Shown: positions 8,611-17,514 of the stretch, piece by piece | Numbering within the stretch: the first letter of the stretch is position 1 | Layout of the letters: the number at the start of each line of letters is the position of its first letter | DNA from: Calditrichales bacterium | GTDB taxonomy: Bacteria; Calditrichota; Calditrichia; Calditrichales; J004 | Assembly: GCA_015493745.1 (NCBI GenBank) | Contig: WGCN01000054.1 | Coordinates: 1-37,051, forward strand | DNA length: 37,051 nucleotides | Reading direction: 5' to 3' | Translations under genes and position numbers: made by a program | Notes under the pieces: model-generated | What the model saw: only the letters and a program-made list of their open reading frames with translations | The model's database searches: none | What the model was told of the DNA's origin: nothing

Positions 8611-9624
8611 TTAAGCCACCGCCTTTTTTATCCGTTTCATAACATTATACACCACCCAGCGGTTGTAAAGCTTGCCCCGGGTCGATTGCTCCCAAAAGCG
8701 GGCGCTTTTACCCAGGTGGTTGATGACATGAATCATCAAAAATATGCGAAACAGCGGTTTTTCATGGACCGCCCCATCTCCGTAACCTTGAAGGAACTGA
8801 CGTTGCATTTCGTTAACAAAAGCCTTTTTAAAGCTGGGTTTGTATGAAAGTAAAATCAATTGATGGAAAAAACGGGTCAGGTCCTTATAAACCGATCCGG
8901 TTTCCTTTTTCGTAAAATCAAGAACGGTAACGCCCTTTTCATCAAAAAGCACATTGGAAAGGGAAAAATCGGAATGGAGATAGCTGATCGTGTTATCACC
9001 GGCATCCATGCGCGCCCATTGGTCGCGGAGATAGCGGTTAACCTTTTCCTGCAGGGCCGCGTCAAATCCGATATGGGTTTTTTCCACAATCCGGTCCATG
9101 CGCAGATTGATATAGTCAAGCAAATACTCCAGCGTAATCCGGTTTTCTTCGCCGGCATCCACGGGAATATCCTGGAAATAGCGCAACCAGCCGCCGCACA
9201 AGCGCATCATTTCCATGATTTTATCCTTGTCGTCAAACGTACCGAAAAGATGGCCGCTTTTATTGAGATAGGTCTGGATATCATCCCCTTTGCTTTCGCG
9301 GGTAAGCATCACATGGTTTACCACATCCACATAGAGAGGCTCGATCACATTAAACCGTTCACTTTGCTTAAACCGCTCCCACCAAAAAAGGGAGGTATCA
9401 AAGTCCCGCTGCACCACCTCGGCCATATCCTTGCCCGGCAGGGAACGGTAGTATTTCAGATAAACCGTTTCCGTTGCCTGATCGGCCAGGCGGACATGAA
9501 CGCGGGCCACCACGGAGAGGGGCCGCTTCAAAATTTTTTGTACTTTTACCGTATCCACATCGCGATTGTTTTTCGCGGCATAGTCCTTGATAATTTCCTC
9601 GGGGACAAAGGGAAAGGGATTCAT
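8611..9624 (-). CDS. APH-fold phosphotransferase (sugar or lipid kinase-like)
   Basis: A 337-residue protein with the aminoglycoside-phosphotransferase/choline-kinase fold signature: HSDFSLSN (217-224), where the Asp is the catalytic base and the Asn binds metal, then VLDF (D236), the second metal-binding Asp. The N-lobe includes TVYLKYYRS, a likely ATP-anchoring lysine strand. The open frame extends to 9726, but that would overlap the preceding deacetylase gene by about 90 bases with unlikely sequence. I chose the ATG at 9624, which leaves a ten-base gap to the upstream stop. In polysaccharide loci such kinases are thought to phosphorylate a sugar, polyol or lipid. The substrate is unknown. 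Confidence 0.8.
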   Translation of the reverse strand: MNPFPFVPEEIIKDYAAKNNRDVDTVKVQKILKRPLSVVARVHVRLADQATETVYLKYYRSLPGKDMAEVVQRDFDTSLFWWERFKQSERFNVIEPLYVDVVNHVMLTRESKGDDIQTYLNKSGHLFGTFDDKDKIMEMMRLCGGWLRYFQDIPVDAGEENRITLEYLLDYINLRMDRIVEKTHIGFDAALQEKVNRYLRDQWARMDAGDNTISYLHSDFSLSNVLFDEKGVTVLDFTKKETGSVYKDLTRFFHQLILLSYKPSFKKAFVNEMQRQFLQGYGDGAVHEKPLFRIFLMIHVINHLGKSARFWEQSTRGKLYNRWVVYNVMKRIKKAVA

Positions 9625-9634
9625 AAGATTTTGA

Positions 9635-10657
9635 TTATAAGGTAAGTAGTTTTTGTGTTCCGGCCAGATAGGATTTAAACACCGCCATATCCATCCGGGC
9701 GGAGATATTGATACGATACAGGGCATACATGTTTTGCCCGGGATGATTGACGCCCGGTATCTGGGTAACGGCGCTGCTGTATCCCAATTCCTTTAATTGC
9801 CGGAAATGATGGGGCAGAAAATTACCCTCGGCGCCGTTGGGATAACTGAACAGAGTGCAGGCCTGGCCCAACTCTTTCTCCAGCACCTCCTTCGATCCCT
9901 TTAACTCCCGGTAGGATTCTTCCTCCGAAAGCATATTCAGCAGGTAGTGGTTCCGGGTATGCGAGCCTATCTCCATACCGGCCTTTTTCATCTCGCGCAC
10001 TTCATCCCAGCTCATAAAAGCGTAACGCTCGGGATCGTTTTCCACCAGATGCGGTTCATAACCGGTTTCATCCACCAGTTCGCGCAGGATACTCTCCTGT
10101 ACATGGCGTGGTTTATATTTTAGATAGGTGCGTACCTTTACGGAAGCGTTTTCACGCTCGTCATTGTTGGCAAGGGAAATGGTCTGCAAACCGTCAAGAT
10201 GAATGCTGACCTTGCTGACCTCGGCATTCAGCAAAATGGCATTGACCTTTTCCGTCCACAGCATATCCTGGCGGCCGATAAAAGAGGTTGTCACATAAAA
10301 CACCGCGCTTAGTTCCATCTCCTTGAGCAGGGGCAGGGCATAGCTGTAATTATTGCGGAAGCCGTCATCAAAACTAACCACACATTCATAGCCGCTCAGT
10401 TTATTGTCCCTTAGCCGTTCTTCCGCCTCCTTAAGGCTGATGACATGATATTTCCTTTTCAGAAATATGAGCTGTTTTTTAAAGTTTTCCGTGGAAACAC
10501 AGTTACGGTAATCAAAGCTTTCAAACTTTTTCGAGTAAGGCAGAACCGAGTGATAGGTTATAATAAGCAGCGATCTTTTTCGTGTCCGCCGGGCCAGGGC
10601 ATTTACCTGGCCATATTCCAAACCGCTGAATAAAAAGTGTTTAAATCTGTTCCTCAT
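9635..10657 (-). CDS. Polysaccharide deacetylase (NodB homology domain)
   Basis: A 340-residue protein with the NodB motifs in order: ITYHSV (33-38), VVSFDDGF (93-100, the catalytic and metal-binding Asp pair), GSHTRNH (231-237, the two metal-binding histidines) and SYPNG (271-275). The region between motifs carries an insertion (FIGRQDMLWTEKVNAILL and following) often seen in polysaccharide-cluster deacetylases. It would remove acetyl groups from an N-acetylated sugar of the polymer or its lipid-linked precursor. No signal peptide is evident, although the N-terminus is basic. AAGGA lies six bases before the ATG. It follows the flippase gene by nine bases and precedes the kinase-like gene by ten. 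Confidence 0.92.
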   Translation of the reverse strand: MRNRFKHFLFSGLEYGQVNALARRTRKRSLLIITYHSVLPYSKKFESFDYRNCVSTENFKKQLIFLKRKYHVISLKEAEERLRDNKLSGYECVVSFDDGFRNNYSYALPLLKEMELSAVFYVTTSFIGRQDMLWTEKVNAILLNAEVSKVSIHLDGLQTISLANNDERENASVKVRTYLKYKPRHVQESILRELVDETGYEPHLVENDPERYAFMSWDEVREMKKAGMEIGSHTRNHYLLNMLSEEESYRELKGSKEVLEKELGQACTLFSYPNGAEGNFLPHHFRQLKELGYSSAVTQIPGVNHPGQNMYALYRINISARMDMAVFKSYLAGTQKLLTL

Positions 10658-10666
10658 AGCACATCC

Positions 10667-12169
10667 TTATGCTTTTTTGGGCTTTTTCCCTTTGGCAAGG
10701 GCGATTATTTCCTTTACTTCGGCAAACTTGAACAAATAGTTACTTCCGAAAAAGACAAGGGCAGCAGCTATACATAAAAATATCAACATAAGCGGAGAAT
10801 CCTCGGCAAACCATTGCCCGGCGCCATAGCGTACCCCATACAGGGCGGGTATCATCAGCCCCATAATTATTACCGGAGGCCGTATACTGCTGAAGGTATC
10901 ACGCCAGCGCCAGCCGGTGTTGCGGATATATTCCAGGGAATTAAGAAAAAAGCCAAGGGTGGAAGCGCCGACTATGGTCCAGGCCACCATGACAATGCTT
11001 ATCTGGGCGGTAAAGTAGAGTCCCGTTGCCAGAAAAAGAAAAACAACAAAATGTACGCGGGTACGATTTTTTACCAGCCCCTTGGCAATAAAAGCCGGGT
11101 AAAACACCATGGTTACCGATTCGATCAGACCGCTTATGGACATGATTTGCAGCGGCTCCACCACCAGTCCCCATTTATCGCCGTATACCAGCGGAATCAG
11201 AGAGGGGGCGGCAAAGTAGAGCCAGGTCATCGCCGGAAAAATAATCAGCGCCACCGTTCCCATTACCTTGCGCATGGCATTGTTCATGCGCTCATCCTCA
11301 TCCTGGATTTTGGAATAGGTGGCAAACAGGATACCGTTGATCATATCGCCCACCCGTTTGCGCGGCGTATTCATCAGATTATAGGCCCGTTCATAATTCC
11401 CCAGCAATCCCAGCCCCAGGAACTTGCTGATCAGAAAGTAATCGATGTTCTTGTAAAAATATTGTATATAGCTGTACAGATTCATCCACATGCCAAAGGA
11501 AAAAATATGGCGCAGGGCCACGCGGTTCATGCCAAAGCGCGGTACCCATTTTGTGGACAGATAAAAGGCGATCACATACATCAACTCACCCAGAATGGCG
11601 CCAAAGACCAGGCTCCACACCCCAAAACCCCACAGGGCAAAGGCGATGGGGGAAAGAAACTTGGTGACGCCGGCAAATATTCCGATGATCGATTCCTGTT
11701 TGAATTTCAACTTGCGCTTTAACAGGGAATTGGGAACGGTATACAAAGCGATCAGGATAAAATTGAGCGATAACACACGCAACACATTGGTAACCAGGGG
11801 CAGACGCTGCATATCCCCTTCGCTAATGATAAAGGAGGCTATCGACGGAGCAAACACATACAGGATGGACGTCGTCAGGGAAGCGATGATCAGATTCACC
11901 GTAAAAGTGGTACGGATGTGTGTTTCATCGATCAACTTTTTCTGAACCAACACCTGTGTAAAACCGAAACTGCCCAATCGCGTGGCAAAGCGCGTTACGA
12001 TGAGCACAATACCCATGATGCCGAAATCTTCCGGAAAAAGGATGCGGGCCAGAAAAATGGAGGCCAGAAAACGGGCGCCCTGGCTGCTCAGCGAACGCAG
12101 GATGGTCCAGATTACCCCCTGCCGGGCGGTGGCCGTCAGGCTTTGTTCTTCCGGGTTGTTATCTGCCAT
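10667..12169 (-). CDS. Wzx-type polysaccharide flippase (MOP superfamily)
   Basis: A 500-residue, very hydrophobic protein with about 12-14 predicted membrane helices. The start ARQGVIWTILRSLSSQGARF, followed by ARILFPEDFGIMGIVLIVTRF, is typical of the PST/MOP polysaccharide exporter family, as is the later YERAYNLMNTPRKRVGDMI. It would flip undecaprenyl-linked repeat units across the inner membrane before polymerisation by the Wzy-like protein encoded upstream. It overlaps the preceding glycosyltransferase gene by 11 bases, which points to translational coupling. The C-terminus is lysine-rich (KGKKPKKA) and cytoplasmic by the positive-inside rule. Confidence 0.9.
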   Translation of the reverse strand: MADNNPEEQSLTATARQGVIWTILRSLSSQGARFLASIFLARILFPEDFGIMGIVLIVTRFATRLGSFGFTQVLVQKKLIDETHIRTTFTVNLIIASLTTSILYVFAPSIASFIISEGDMQRLPLVTNVLRVLSLNFILIALYTVPNSLLKRKLKFKQESIIGIFAGVTKFLSPIAFALWGFGVWSLVFGAILGELMYVIAFYLSTKWVPRFGMNRVALRHIFSFGMWMNLYSYIQYFYKNIDYFLISKFLGLGLLGNYERAYNLMNTPRKRVGDMINGILFATYSKIQDEDERMNNAMRKVMGTVALIIFPAMTWLYFAAPSLIPLVYGDKWGLVVEPLQIMSISGLIESVTMVFYPAFIAKGLVKNRTRVHFVVFLFLATGLYFTAQISIVMVAWTIVGASTLGFFLNSLEYIRNTGWRWRDTFSSIRPPVIIMGLMIPALYGVRYGAGQWFAEDSPLMLIFLCIAAALVFFGSNYLFKFAEVKEIIALAKGKKPKKA

Positions 12170-13292
12170 TTATGCCATCCATCGCTTTCAGGTAAAAATC
12201 CTCATAAGCCTTAACCATAACATCCAGGGAGAAACGCTGCAAGGCATCCTCGCGGGAAGCCTCTCCAAATTGTTTGCGCAGGGCCGGATTGCACACCAGA
12301 GTTTCCATCTTGGCGGCAAAATCATCGGCATCTTCCGAGGTAAACAGAAAACCGGTTCGTCCGTCACTCACCAGTTCCGGGTTACCCCCGACATTGGTGG
12401 CAATCACCGGCAAGCCCGTGGCCATGGCCTCCTGAATCACATTGGAACAGCCTTCGCTCAGGGAGGGCAGAACAAAAATATCAAAAGCGTTCATCACCCG
12501 CTCCACATCGCTGCGGTTACCCAGGAATTCCACGGTGTCACTCAGCCGGTATTTTTTGATTTTCTCTTCCATCTCCTCGCGGATGCTGTAAAACGGTGAA
12601 TCCCCCACCACCACCATTTTAAAGGGCAACCCCCTGTCCTTTAGAATATGGGCCGCTTCGATCATCAGCGGATGGTTTTTTACCTTTATGGTACGGCCAA
12701 CGGTACCGATGAGTACGGTATCTTCCCTGATGCCCAGTTCGGCACGCACCCGGGCACGGTCTTCGGCATTGGGTTTAAACTTGTCGGTATCCACCCCGTT
12801 AAGGATGGTTTCAAAGGAATTTTCAGGCAGCTCGATGGTTTTTTCCAGGTTGCGCGCCAAAATCCCGGAAACCGACAAGCGGTAATCTGCCCAGCGCCAA
12901 AACAGGTTTTGTACTTTTTTCCGCTTTCCGGTTTTGTGAAAAGTACCATGTTCGCCATGAATAATAACCGGCGTGCGGGCCAGCTTGGCGCCCAGAATGC
13001 CCTCCACCAAAGTACCCCAGGCATGGGTATGCAAGATATCTATTTTCCGCGAACGTAAAATTTTAGCCACCTTAAAGGGCAGCAGGGGATCATTGCCTTT
13101 CTTTTTGTTGATGGCGATAAGTTCCGATTTCTCCACATCGAGGGAGAGCGTATCCCAAACTTTGTCAAAAACAACCAGATAGCCCTGGAACCTTTGCGGA
13201 TCCATGCGATTGAGGAGTTTAACTATGCCCATTTCCTTGCCTGCCGGAGAAAGATGGTTGATCAAATGTGCGACTTTTATAGGTTGAGGCAT
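12159..13292 (-). CDS. Glycosyltransferase family 4, resembling the exosortase-A-associated group
   Basis: A 377-residue GT-B enzyme starting PIKVAHLINHLSPAGKEMGIVKLLN. The stretch DILHTHAWGTLVEGILGAKLARTP is typical of the family 4 subgroup often found beside EpsH/XrtA exosortases; this subgroup call is from memory of its pattern, not a search. The donor half has TVGRTIKVKNHPLMIEAA, VVVGDSPFYSIREEME, VEFLGNRSDVERVMNAFDIFVLPSLSEGCSNVIQEAMA and GLPVIATNVGGNPELV, all standard. It should add a sugar to the lipid-linked repeat. Its ATG overlaps the upstream stop as TGATG, and its own end overlaps the flippase gene. Confidence 0.9.
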   Translation of the reverse strand: MPQPIKVAHLINHLSPAGKEMGIVKLLNRMDPQRFQGYLVVFDKVWDTLSLDVEKSELIAINKKKGNDPLLPFKVAKILRSRKIDILHTHAWGTLVEGILGAKLARTPVIIHGEHGTFHKTGKRKKVQNLFWRWADYRLSVSGILARNLEKTIELPENSFETILNGVDTDKFKPNAEDRARVRAELGIREDTVLIGTVGRTIKVKNHPLMIEAAHILKDRGLPFKMVVVGDSPFYSIREEMEEKIKKYRLSDTVEFLGNRSDVERVMNAFDIFVLPSLSEGCSNVIQEAMATGLPVIATNVGGNPELVSDGRTGFLFTSEDADDFAAKMETLVCNPALRKQFGEASREDALQRFSLDVMVKAYEDFYLKAMDGINGR

Positions 13293-14650
13293 CAGAGACT
13301 CCGGAAAATATCTTCAAGTTTTTTTATGTATTCTTTCATATTGAAAGACTGTATATAGCGGATATCGGACTTAAACTGTGGTTTTTGCAGATGATCCAAT
13401 AGCTTTAATATAGCTTTACGAATTTCGGCCACATCCTGCGAAGCGGCGACAACGCCCAGGGAGCCGTTCTCAATAACTTCCGCCGTGGCGCTGCCCGGTT
13501 CACACAAAGCCAGTATGGGGCGTTCCGTATACATATATTCCAACAGCTTGGCCGGTACCTGTAAATCCGTAAAGGGCTGTACAATGACAAGCACCGAAGC
13601 CTCATACATGGTGGTCAGACTGCTTTCAAAATCGATATTCGGCCTAAAGATAATCAGATCATCCAGATCATAGGCCGCCAGTCTGTCAAACAGGAAATCC
13701 AGTTCGCGGGCCACATAGCCGATAAACTCAAACTGAACCTGGCCGGCAGAAAGCAAGCCCTCCTCCTTTAACTGCCTGACCGCTTCAAACAGTTTTTCGG
13801 GGTTCCGCTTCTTATAGAGGGTTCCGAGATGAATAAAGCGAAGAGGCGGTTTTGTCGGTTCGCATTGTTTACCCTTAAAATCGTCGGCGTCATAGCCGTT
13901 GTAGAAAACATGAAATTTATCGGGATTAAATTGTTGATAGTGACGGGCATACTCCTTTTGGAGCTTATCGGTTACAAAAAGAGCGGCATCCGCGGCTTTT
14001 ATGGCCTTCTTTTCCAAATAGCTCTCCGAGGCCGTTTTGATCCGGCTTCCCTTGTCCCAGCGGGAAAGCGCCCAGGGATCGCGGTAATCCAACACCAGTT
14101 TTACGCCGGTCAGTTTCTTAATGCGCGTGGCCATGACGAACAAGGAATGTGGCGGAGCGGTGGTCAGCAAAATATCGATCTTCTCTTCCCGGACAATACG
14201 CACGCCCTCTTTAACGGCATCTTTGTACCAGCCTATATATTTATCGGGAAATTCCAGAAAGGAGAAGAAAAAATCCCGCCCTTTGTGCGCCAGTCGCGAA
14301 ACCAGGGATTTATTATTTTGCGGCTTCCCGGGTACGCTATTATTACGGTTACCGTTCGCCGGGCGCTCCGTAACCGTTTTTTCCTTTTTTCCGGTGATCA
14401 GCGACTTGACATAGGTAAACCCTTTTGTCAGATCCCGGATGGGAGTGCGGTATACCTTAACCGAATCGGGGATACGTTGTTCCAGCGGCTTATTTTTATC
14501 GTAGGTGTCCCCGTAAAAAGCTTCTTCCAGGGTTAATACATGGAATTCAAATTCGCCGCCATCGATATATTTTAGAATTTTCGTCACCCTTTGGGTGCCC
14601 ACCGTTCTTCCCGGAGGAAAGTTGGAGGTTAAAAACAGTATTTTTTTCAT
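13292..14650 (-). CDS. Glycosyltransferase family 4-like
   Basis: A 452-residue protein with an N-terminal family 4 acceptor domain (MKKILFLTSNFPPGRTVGTQRVTK) and a DYRDPWALSRWDKG motif seen in many polysaccharide-cluster glycosyltransferases. The C-terminal donor domain has FIHLGTLYKKRNPEKLFEA, VLVIVQPFTDLQVPAKLLEYMYTERPILALCEPGSATAEVIE. A Lys/Asn-rich insertion around residues 85-120 makes it longer than its neighbours. It would act at the cytoplasmic face of the membrane. It follows the polymerase gene by 22 bases and shares a TGATG stop-start overlap with the next glycosyltransferase gene. Confidence 0.87.
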   Translation of the reverse strand: MKKILFLTSNFPPGRTVGTQRVTKILKYIDGGEFEFHVLTLEEAFYGDTYDKNKPLEQRIPDSVKVYRTPIRDLTKGFTYVKSLITGKKEKTVTERPANGNRNNSVPGKPQNNKSLVSRLAHKGRDFFFSFLEFPDKYIGWYKDAVKEGVRIVREEKIDILLTTAPPHSLFVMATRIKKLTGVKLVLDYRDPWALSRWDKGSRIKTASESYLEKKAIKAADAALFVTDKLQKEYARHYQQFNPDKFHVFYNGYDADDFKGKQCEPTKPPLRFIHLGTLYKKRNPEKLFEAVRQLKEEGLLSAGQVQFEFIGYVARELDFLFDRLAAYDLDDLIIFRPNIDFESSLTTMYEASVLVIVQPFTDLQVPAKLLEYMYTERPILALCEPGSATAEVIENGSLGVVAASQDVAEIRKAILKLLDHLQKPQFKSDIRYIQSFNMKEYIKKLEDIFRSL

Positions 14651-14672
14651 GAATCGTTTACATTATCCGTTT

Positions 14673-16019
14673 TCAGTTTATAGCCCCCGGCACATTATTC
14701 ACCCCCGGTTCTGTTCCGGAGATGCGGGCCGCTTCCTTAAGCTCTTCCAAAGATTCCTTTTCCTCGGCCAGTTCCGTTATCTGCAGGTTACGCAACACGA
14801 CGGCAAAAGCCCCGAACCAGTAGTAGACCTCCGCGTAGAGACGGTTATGGGTCAGTCCCGCCACAAACAGGGCGATGATCCCCATTTGAATGGCCATGGC
14901 ATCCACATAATATCTGTAACCCGGCGTAAATTTCGATCGTTTTCGCACCCGGCCCAGAATGAGCATGGTGTGTATGGTGAAGCCAAAAAACATGATCAGC
15001 CCAACCGGGCCCCACTCCACCAGAATGAGGAAAAAGGTGGAATGTACCGTTTTGGCGCCGTCTTCCTGCATCTTGACCGCCAGTTCCGGTACATATTCGA
15101 TGACCAGTTCCTCAAATCCTTCTCCCCCCAGACCCAGGGGATGATCCTTCCACATCTCGATGGCGCCATTCCAAAGATAGATCCGGCTTACGGCGGAACC
15201 TTCGTCCTTATAGTTTTTCATGGTATTTTGCCGTTCCCAAAACTGCTCGTTGGCCAGCATAAAAAACAAGATCACGCCGCCCACCAGGCCCAGCAACACA
15301 TACCAGCGCAGGCGCCCCTTTATCCAGATAAAGCTCAGGATGCCAATAACCAGGACCGCCAGAAAGGAGGCCCGGGAGTTGGCCAAAATAATCAGATTGA
15401 TCAACAGGGGGATGGAGAGAAAGGTAATAATTTTTTCCCAGCGCTTTCCCGATAAAAAATAGAGGCCGAAGAAAGGTAACACCGCCGCTACGTGCGCGCT
15501 GATGGCGTTTTCCTCCGTGGCATTGGGCGCAATAACCCCCAGATAGCGGTTTCCGCCCCGCTGGTAAGCGATACGCCCGAAATTGGCTACGCTTAATACC
15601 AGCGTCCAGAGCACCTGATGCATCTCCTTTGTGGTGCGGATCAGATACATCATCAGAAATATCTGAACCGTCATTTTTAAAAAGATTTCAGCCCGTTTAA
15701 AGCTCTCCTTGGGCACAATGGCCACAAAGACGCTGACAAAGTACATCCACAGGGTCATGCCCACCAGCCACCATATCAGGTTGTAGGTCGGGTCTTTCAG
15801 CTTTTTCAGCTTTTGATGATTGATAATCAGGCTGATCAGCGTCACCACCGATACCAGCATCGACCAGCGCAGATCCGGCAGATCCCGTCCCCACCACATA
15901 TAGGGAGGATGATTGTGCCATTCGAATATATAAAGAGCAACGCCCCAGTGCGGCTTCCTTAAGGTCAGGACAATACCGGCAAAATAGAGAACTAAAAAGA
16001 TCAGGGTTGTAGGTGACAT
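14673..16019 (-). CDS. Wzy / O-antigen ligase-type membrane protein
   Basis: A 448-residue protein with about ten to twelve hydrophobic segments. The N-terminus (PHWGVALYIFEWHNHPPYMWWGRDLPDLRWS) resembles the region found in exosortase-A-associated O-ligase-like proteins. The later NSRASFLAVLVIGILSFI, followed by a periplasmic loop with HPLGLGGEGFEELV and HSTFFLILVEWGPVGLIMFFGF, matches the Wzy_C/O-antigen ligase core, where Arg and His residues contact the lipid-linked glycan. It would polymerise or transfer repeat units at the periplasmic face. The ATG is one base after the LarA-like gene's stop (TAA T ATG). The C-terminal tail is hydrophilic. Whether it is a polymerase or a ligase is not decidable here. 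Confidence 0.85.
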   Translation of the reverse strand: MSPTTLIFLVLYFAGIVLTLRKPHWGVALYIFEWHNHPPYMWWGRDLPDLRWSMLVSVVTLISLIINHQKLKKLKDPTYNLIWWLVGMTLWMYFVSVFVAIVPKESFKRAEIFLKMTVQIFLMMYLIRTTKEMHQVLWTLVLSVANFGRIAYQRGGNRYLGVIAPNATEENAISAHVAAVLPFFGLYFLSGKRWEKIITFLSIPLLINLIILANSRASFLAVLVIGILSFIWIKGRLRWYVLLGLVGGVILFFMLANEQFWERQNTMKNYKDEGSAVSRIYLWNGAIEMWKDHPLGLGGEGFEELVIEYVPELAVKMQEDGAKTVHSTFFLILVEWGPVGLIMFFGFTIHTMLILGRVRKRSKFTPGYRYYVDAMAIQMGIIALFVAGLTHNRLYAEVYYWFGAFAVVLRNLQITELAEEKESLEELKEAARISGTEPGVNNVPGAIN

Positions 16020-16020
16020 A

Positions 16021-17226
16021 TTATTTTACCAATTGCATACTGCCATAGGGGAAAATGGCAACTTTAGGTGACGGCGGAAGATATACGGATATATGATTCA
16101 ACAATTCTATCCATTGATCCGTAAAAAAATAGTCTTCACTAAAAACAGTGCTGAAACCTTCCCCATCCACATTTTCCACAAAAAAGGCGACATTGTACGG
16201 TTTTAACAGTCTCAGGGGGCGTGCCTTGCGATAAAGCCTGCCGCCCGCGCCAAACAAGCCGTGATGACCCACTCCCTGGCTGCAGGCGGACATCAGGATG
16301 AGCGTGCCATCCTCCCTGATCAGTCCTTCCTTTTTGGATTTAAGCGGGATCATGGCGTTTTCAGCCTGTAACAGCTCGGTATCCTTGGGATAGGCCGATG
16401 AGATAACCACATCATAAGGCCCGTCCGCCGGCACGGTGCAAAAGGCCGCCGCCACCAGCGATGCCTGGCGATGGGCCTCGACAAAATGACCGCCAAAGAG
16501 ATCACGGATCGACCTGTCGGGGTTCAAAACCAGACCCACAAAAAAATCCAATCCTGCTTTGTGCACAAAGCTTTCGATGGTATCACGGAATTTATTTTGC
16601 TCCACCGTTCCCAACTTGCCCATAAAACCCATCAAAACGGACTTATGGGTTTTGGCAAGGGTTTCCATATCGGCGATTCCCGGTACCAGCATTTTCGCCC
16701 CGCCGGAAAAACCGGCAAAGCTGTGCGGTGTAAGTCCGCTTACCACAATCTTGTATTCCGCCGCCAGGTAGTGACGGTTGAGCCGTATTTCCGTTTTGCC
16801 CCATTCCATGCCAATGGGTTCCGTTTCACCGGGATCGTGATTGATACATTGCAAGCGATCGACAATTTCATTGCCCAGCTTTTTTCGCAAATCCCCATCG
16901 CTAAGGGGCGCGTGGGAACCCAGCCCGATCAATACCTTTATGGCCGACCTTTTTACTCCGGCCCCTTCCAGGCGGGTCACAATTTGCGGCAGCAGCCCGT
17001 CCAGTTGCACGGGCCGGGTCAGGTCATCGACCACGATTACGGCGCTGGCCGGTTTTTTGTCCGTTAAATCCCGGGATAAACCGTCAAGAACCGTTTCCAC
17101 CTTTTGCGGACTAACCTTTTGATCGGCGTCCAGGCCGAAATAGTCGATTTCCCAGGCGTCCGGGAGTTCAAAACGGCGTTGCTTGTCGCCATACCAGGCA
17201 CCCCAGGGCATGGTAAACGTTTTCAT
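16021..17226 (-). CDS. LarA-type lactate racemase homologue (nickel-pincer enzyme)
   Basis: A 401-residue protein of the LarA family, which racemises or epimerises alpha-hydroxy acids using a nickel-pincer nucleotide tethered to a lysine. All the key positions of Lactobacillus plantarum LarA appear with matching spacing: DDLTRP (R71, for R75), GLGSHAPLS (H105, for H108), PHSFAGFSGGAK (H168 and pincer lysine K178, for H174 and K184) and AKTHKS (H194, for H200). It therefore looks catalytically intact. The cofactor enzymes LarB, LarC and LarE are not in the window. Its place is unusual: one base after the acyl carrier protein gene and one base before the polymerase gene, inside a polysaccharide operon. 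AAGGA lies four bases before the ATG. It may set the stereochemistry of a hydroxy-acid substituent or sugar acid; that is inference. Confidence 0.87.
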   Translation of the reverse strand: MKTFTMPWGAWYGDKQRRFELPDAWEIDYFGLDADQKVSPQKVETVLDGLSRDLTDKKPASAVIVVDDLTRPVQLDGLLPQIVTRLEGAGVKRSAIKVLIGLGSHAPLSDGDLRKKLGNEIVDRLQCINHDPGETEPIGMEWGKTEIRLNRHYLAAEYKIVVSGLTPHSFAGFSGGAKMLVPGIADMETLAKTHKSVLMGFMGKLGTVEQNKFRDTIESFVHKAGLDFFVGLVLNPDRSIRDLFGGHFVEAHRQASLVAAAFCTVPADGPYDVVISSAYPKDTELLQAENAMIPLKSKKEGLIREDGTLILMSACSQGVGHHGLFGAGGRLYRKARPLRLLKPYNVAFFVENVDGEGFSTVFSEDYFFTDQWIELLNHISVYLPPSPKVAIFPYGSMQLVK

Positions 17227-17227
17227 G

Positions 17228-17464
17228 TTATCCTTTTTTAGATTCTATAAAAGCGACGATGGCATTTATCGAGTCAAAATTTTCCGGCATCAATTCCTCG
17301 TCATCCACCTCAATACCAAAATTTTCTTCCAGAAAGGAAATCATTTCCATCATTTTAACGGAATCAATGATACCCAATTCCAACAAAGAGTCATCATGAT
17401 CCAGATCATTAAATTCATCTTTTAAACTGTCATCATACAGAAATTCAATAATTTTTTCTTTCAT
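17228..17464 (-). CDS. Acyl carrier protein
   Basis: A 78-residue acidic protein with the carrier-protein motif LLELGIIDSVKMMEMI, in which S35 is the expected 4'-phosphopantetheine attachment site. The usual DSL triplet is DSV here. Length and helix pattern (a later EENFGIEVDDEELMPENFDSI) fit a stand-alone carrier. A strong AAGGAG six bases before the ATG suggests high expression. It is probably loaded by the AMP-forming ligase encoded upstream in the same operon, with nearby transferases (GNAT-like, FemAB-like) as candidates to pass the acyl group to a sugar. It lies 50 bases after the GNAT-like gene and one base before the LarA-like gene. It is not the fatty-acid acpP in context. Confidence 0.93.
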   Translation of the reverse strand: MKEKIIEFLYDDSLKDEFNDLDHDDSLLELGIIDSVKMMEMISFLEENFGIEVDDEELMPENFDSINAIVAFIESKKG

Positions 17465-17514
17465 CTTTCGCTCCTTATAACAGATAATTTCATAGCTCTT
17501 TATTAATCGTTCTG

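Noticed and set aside
8860-9645. Plus-strand open frame of 261 codons
   Set aside because: It is antisense to the APH-fold kinase gene, which carries intact catalytic motifs.
10814-11722. Plus-strand open frame of 302 codons
   Set aside because: It is antisense to the Wzx flippase; its His/Gln-rich composition is that of a reverse-strand shadow.
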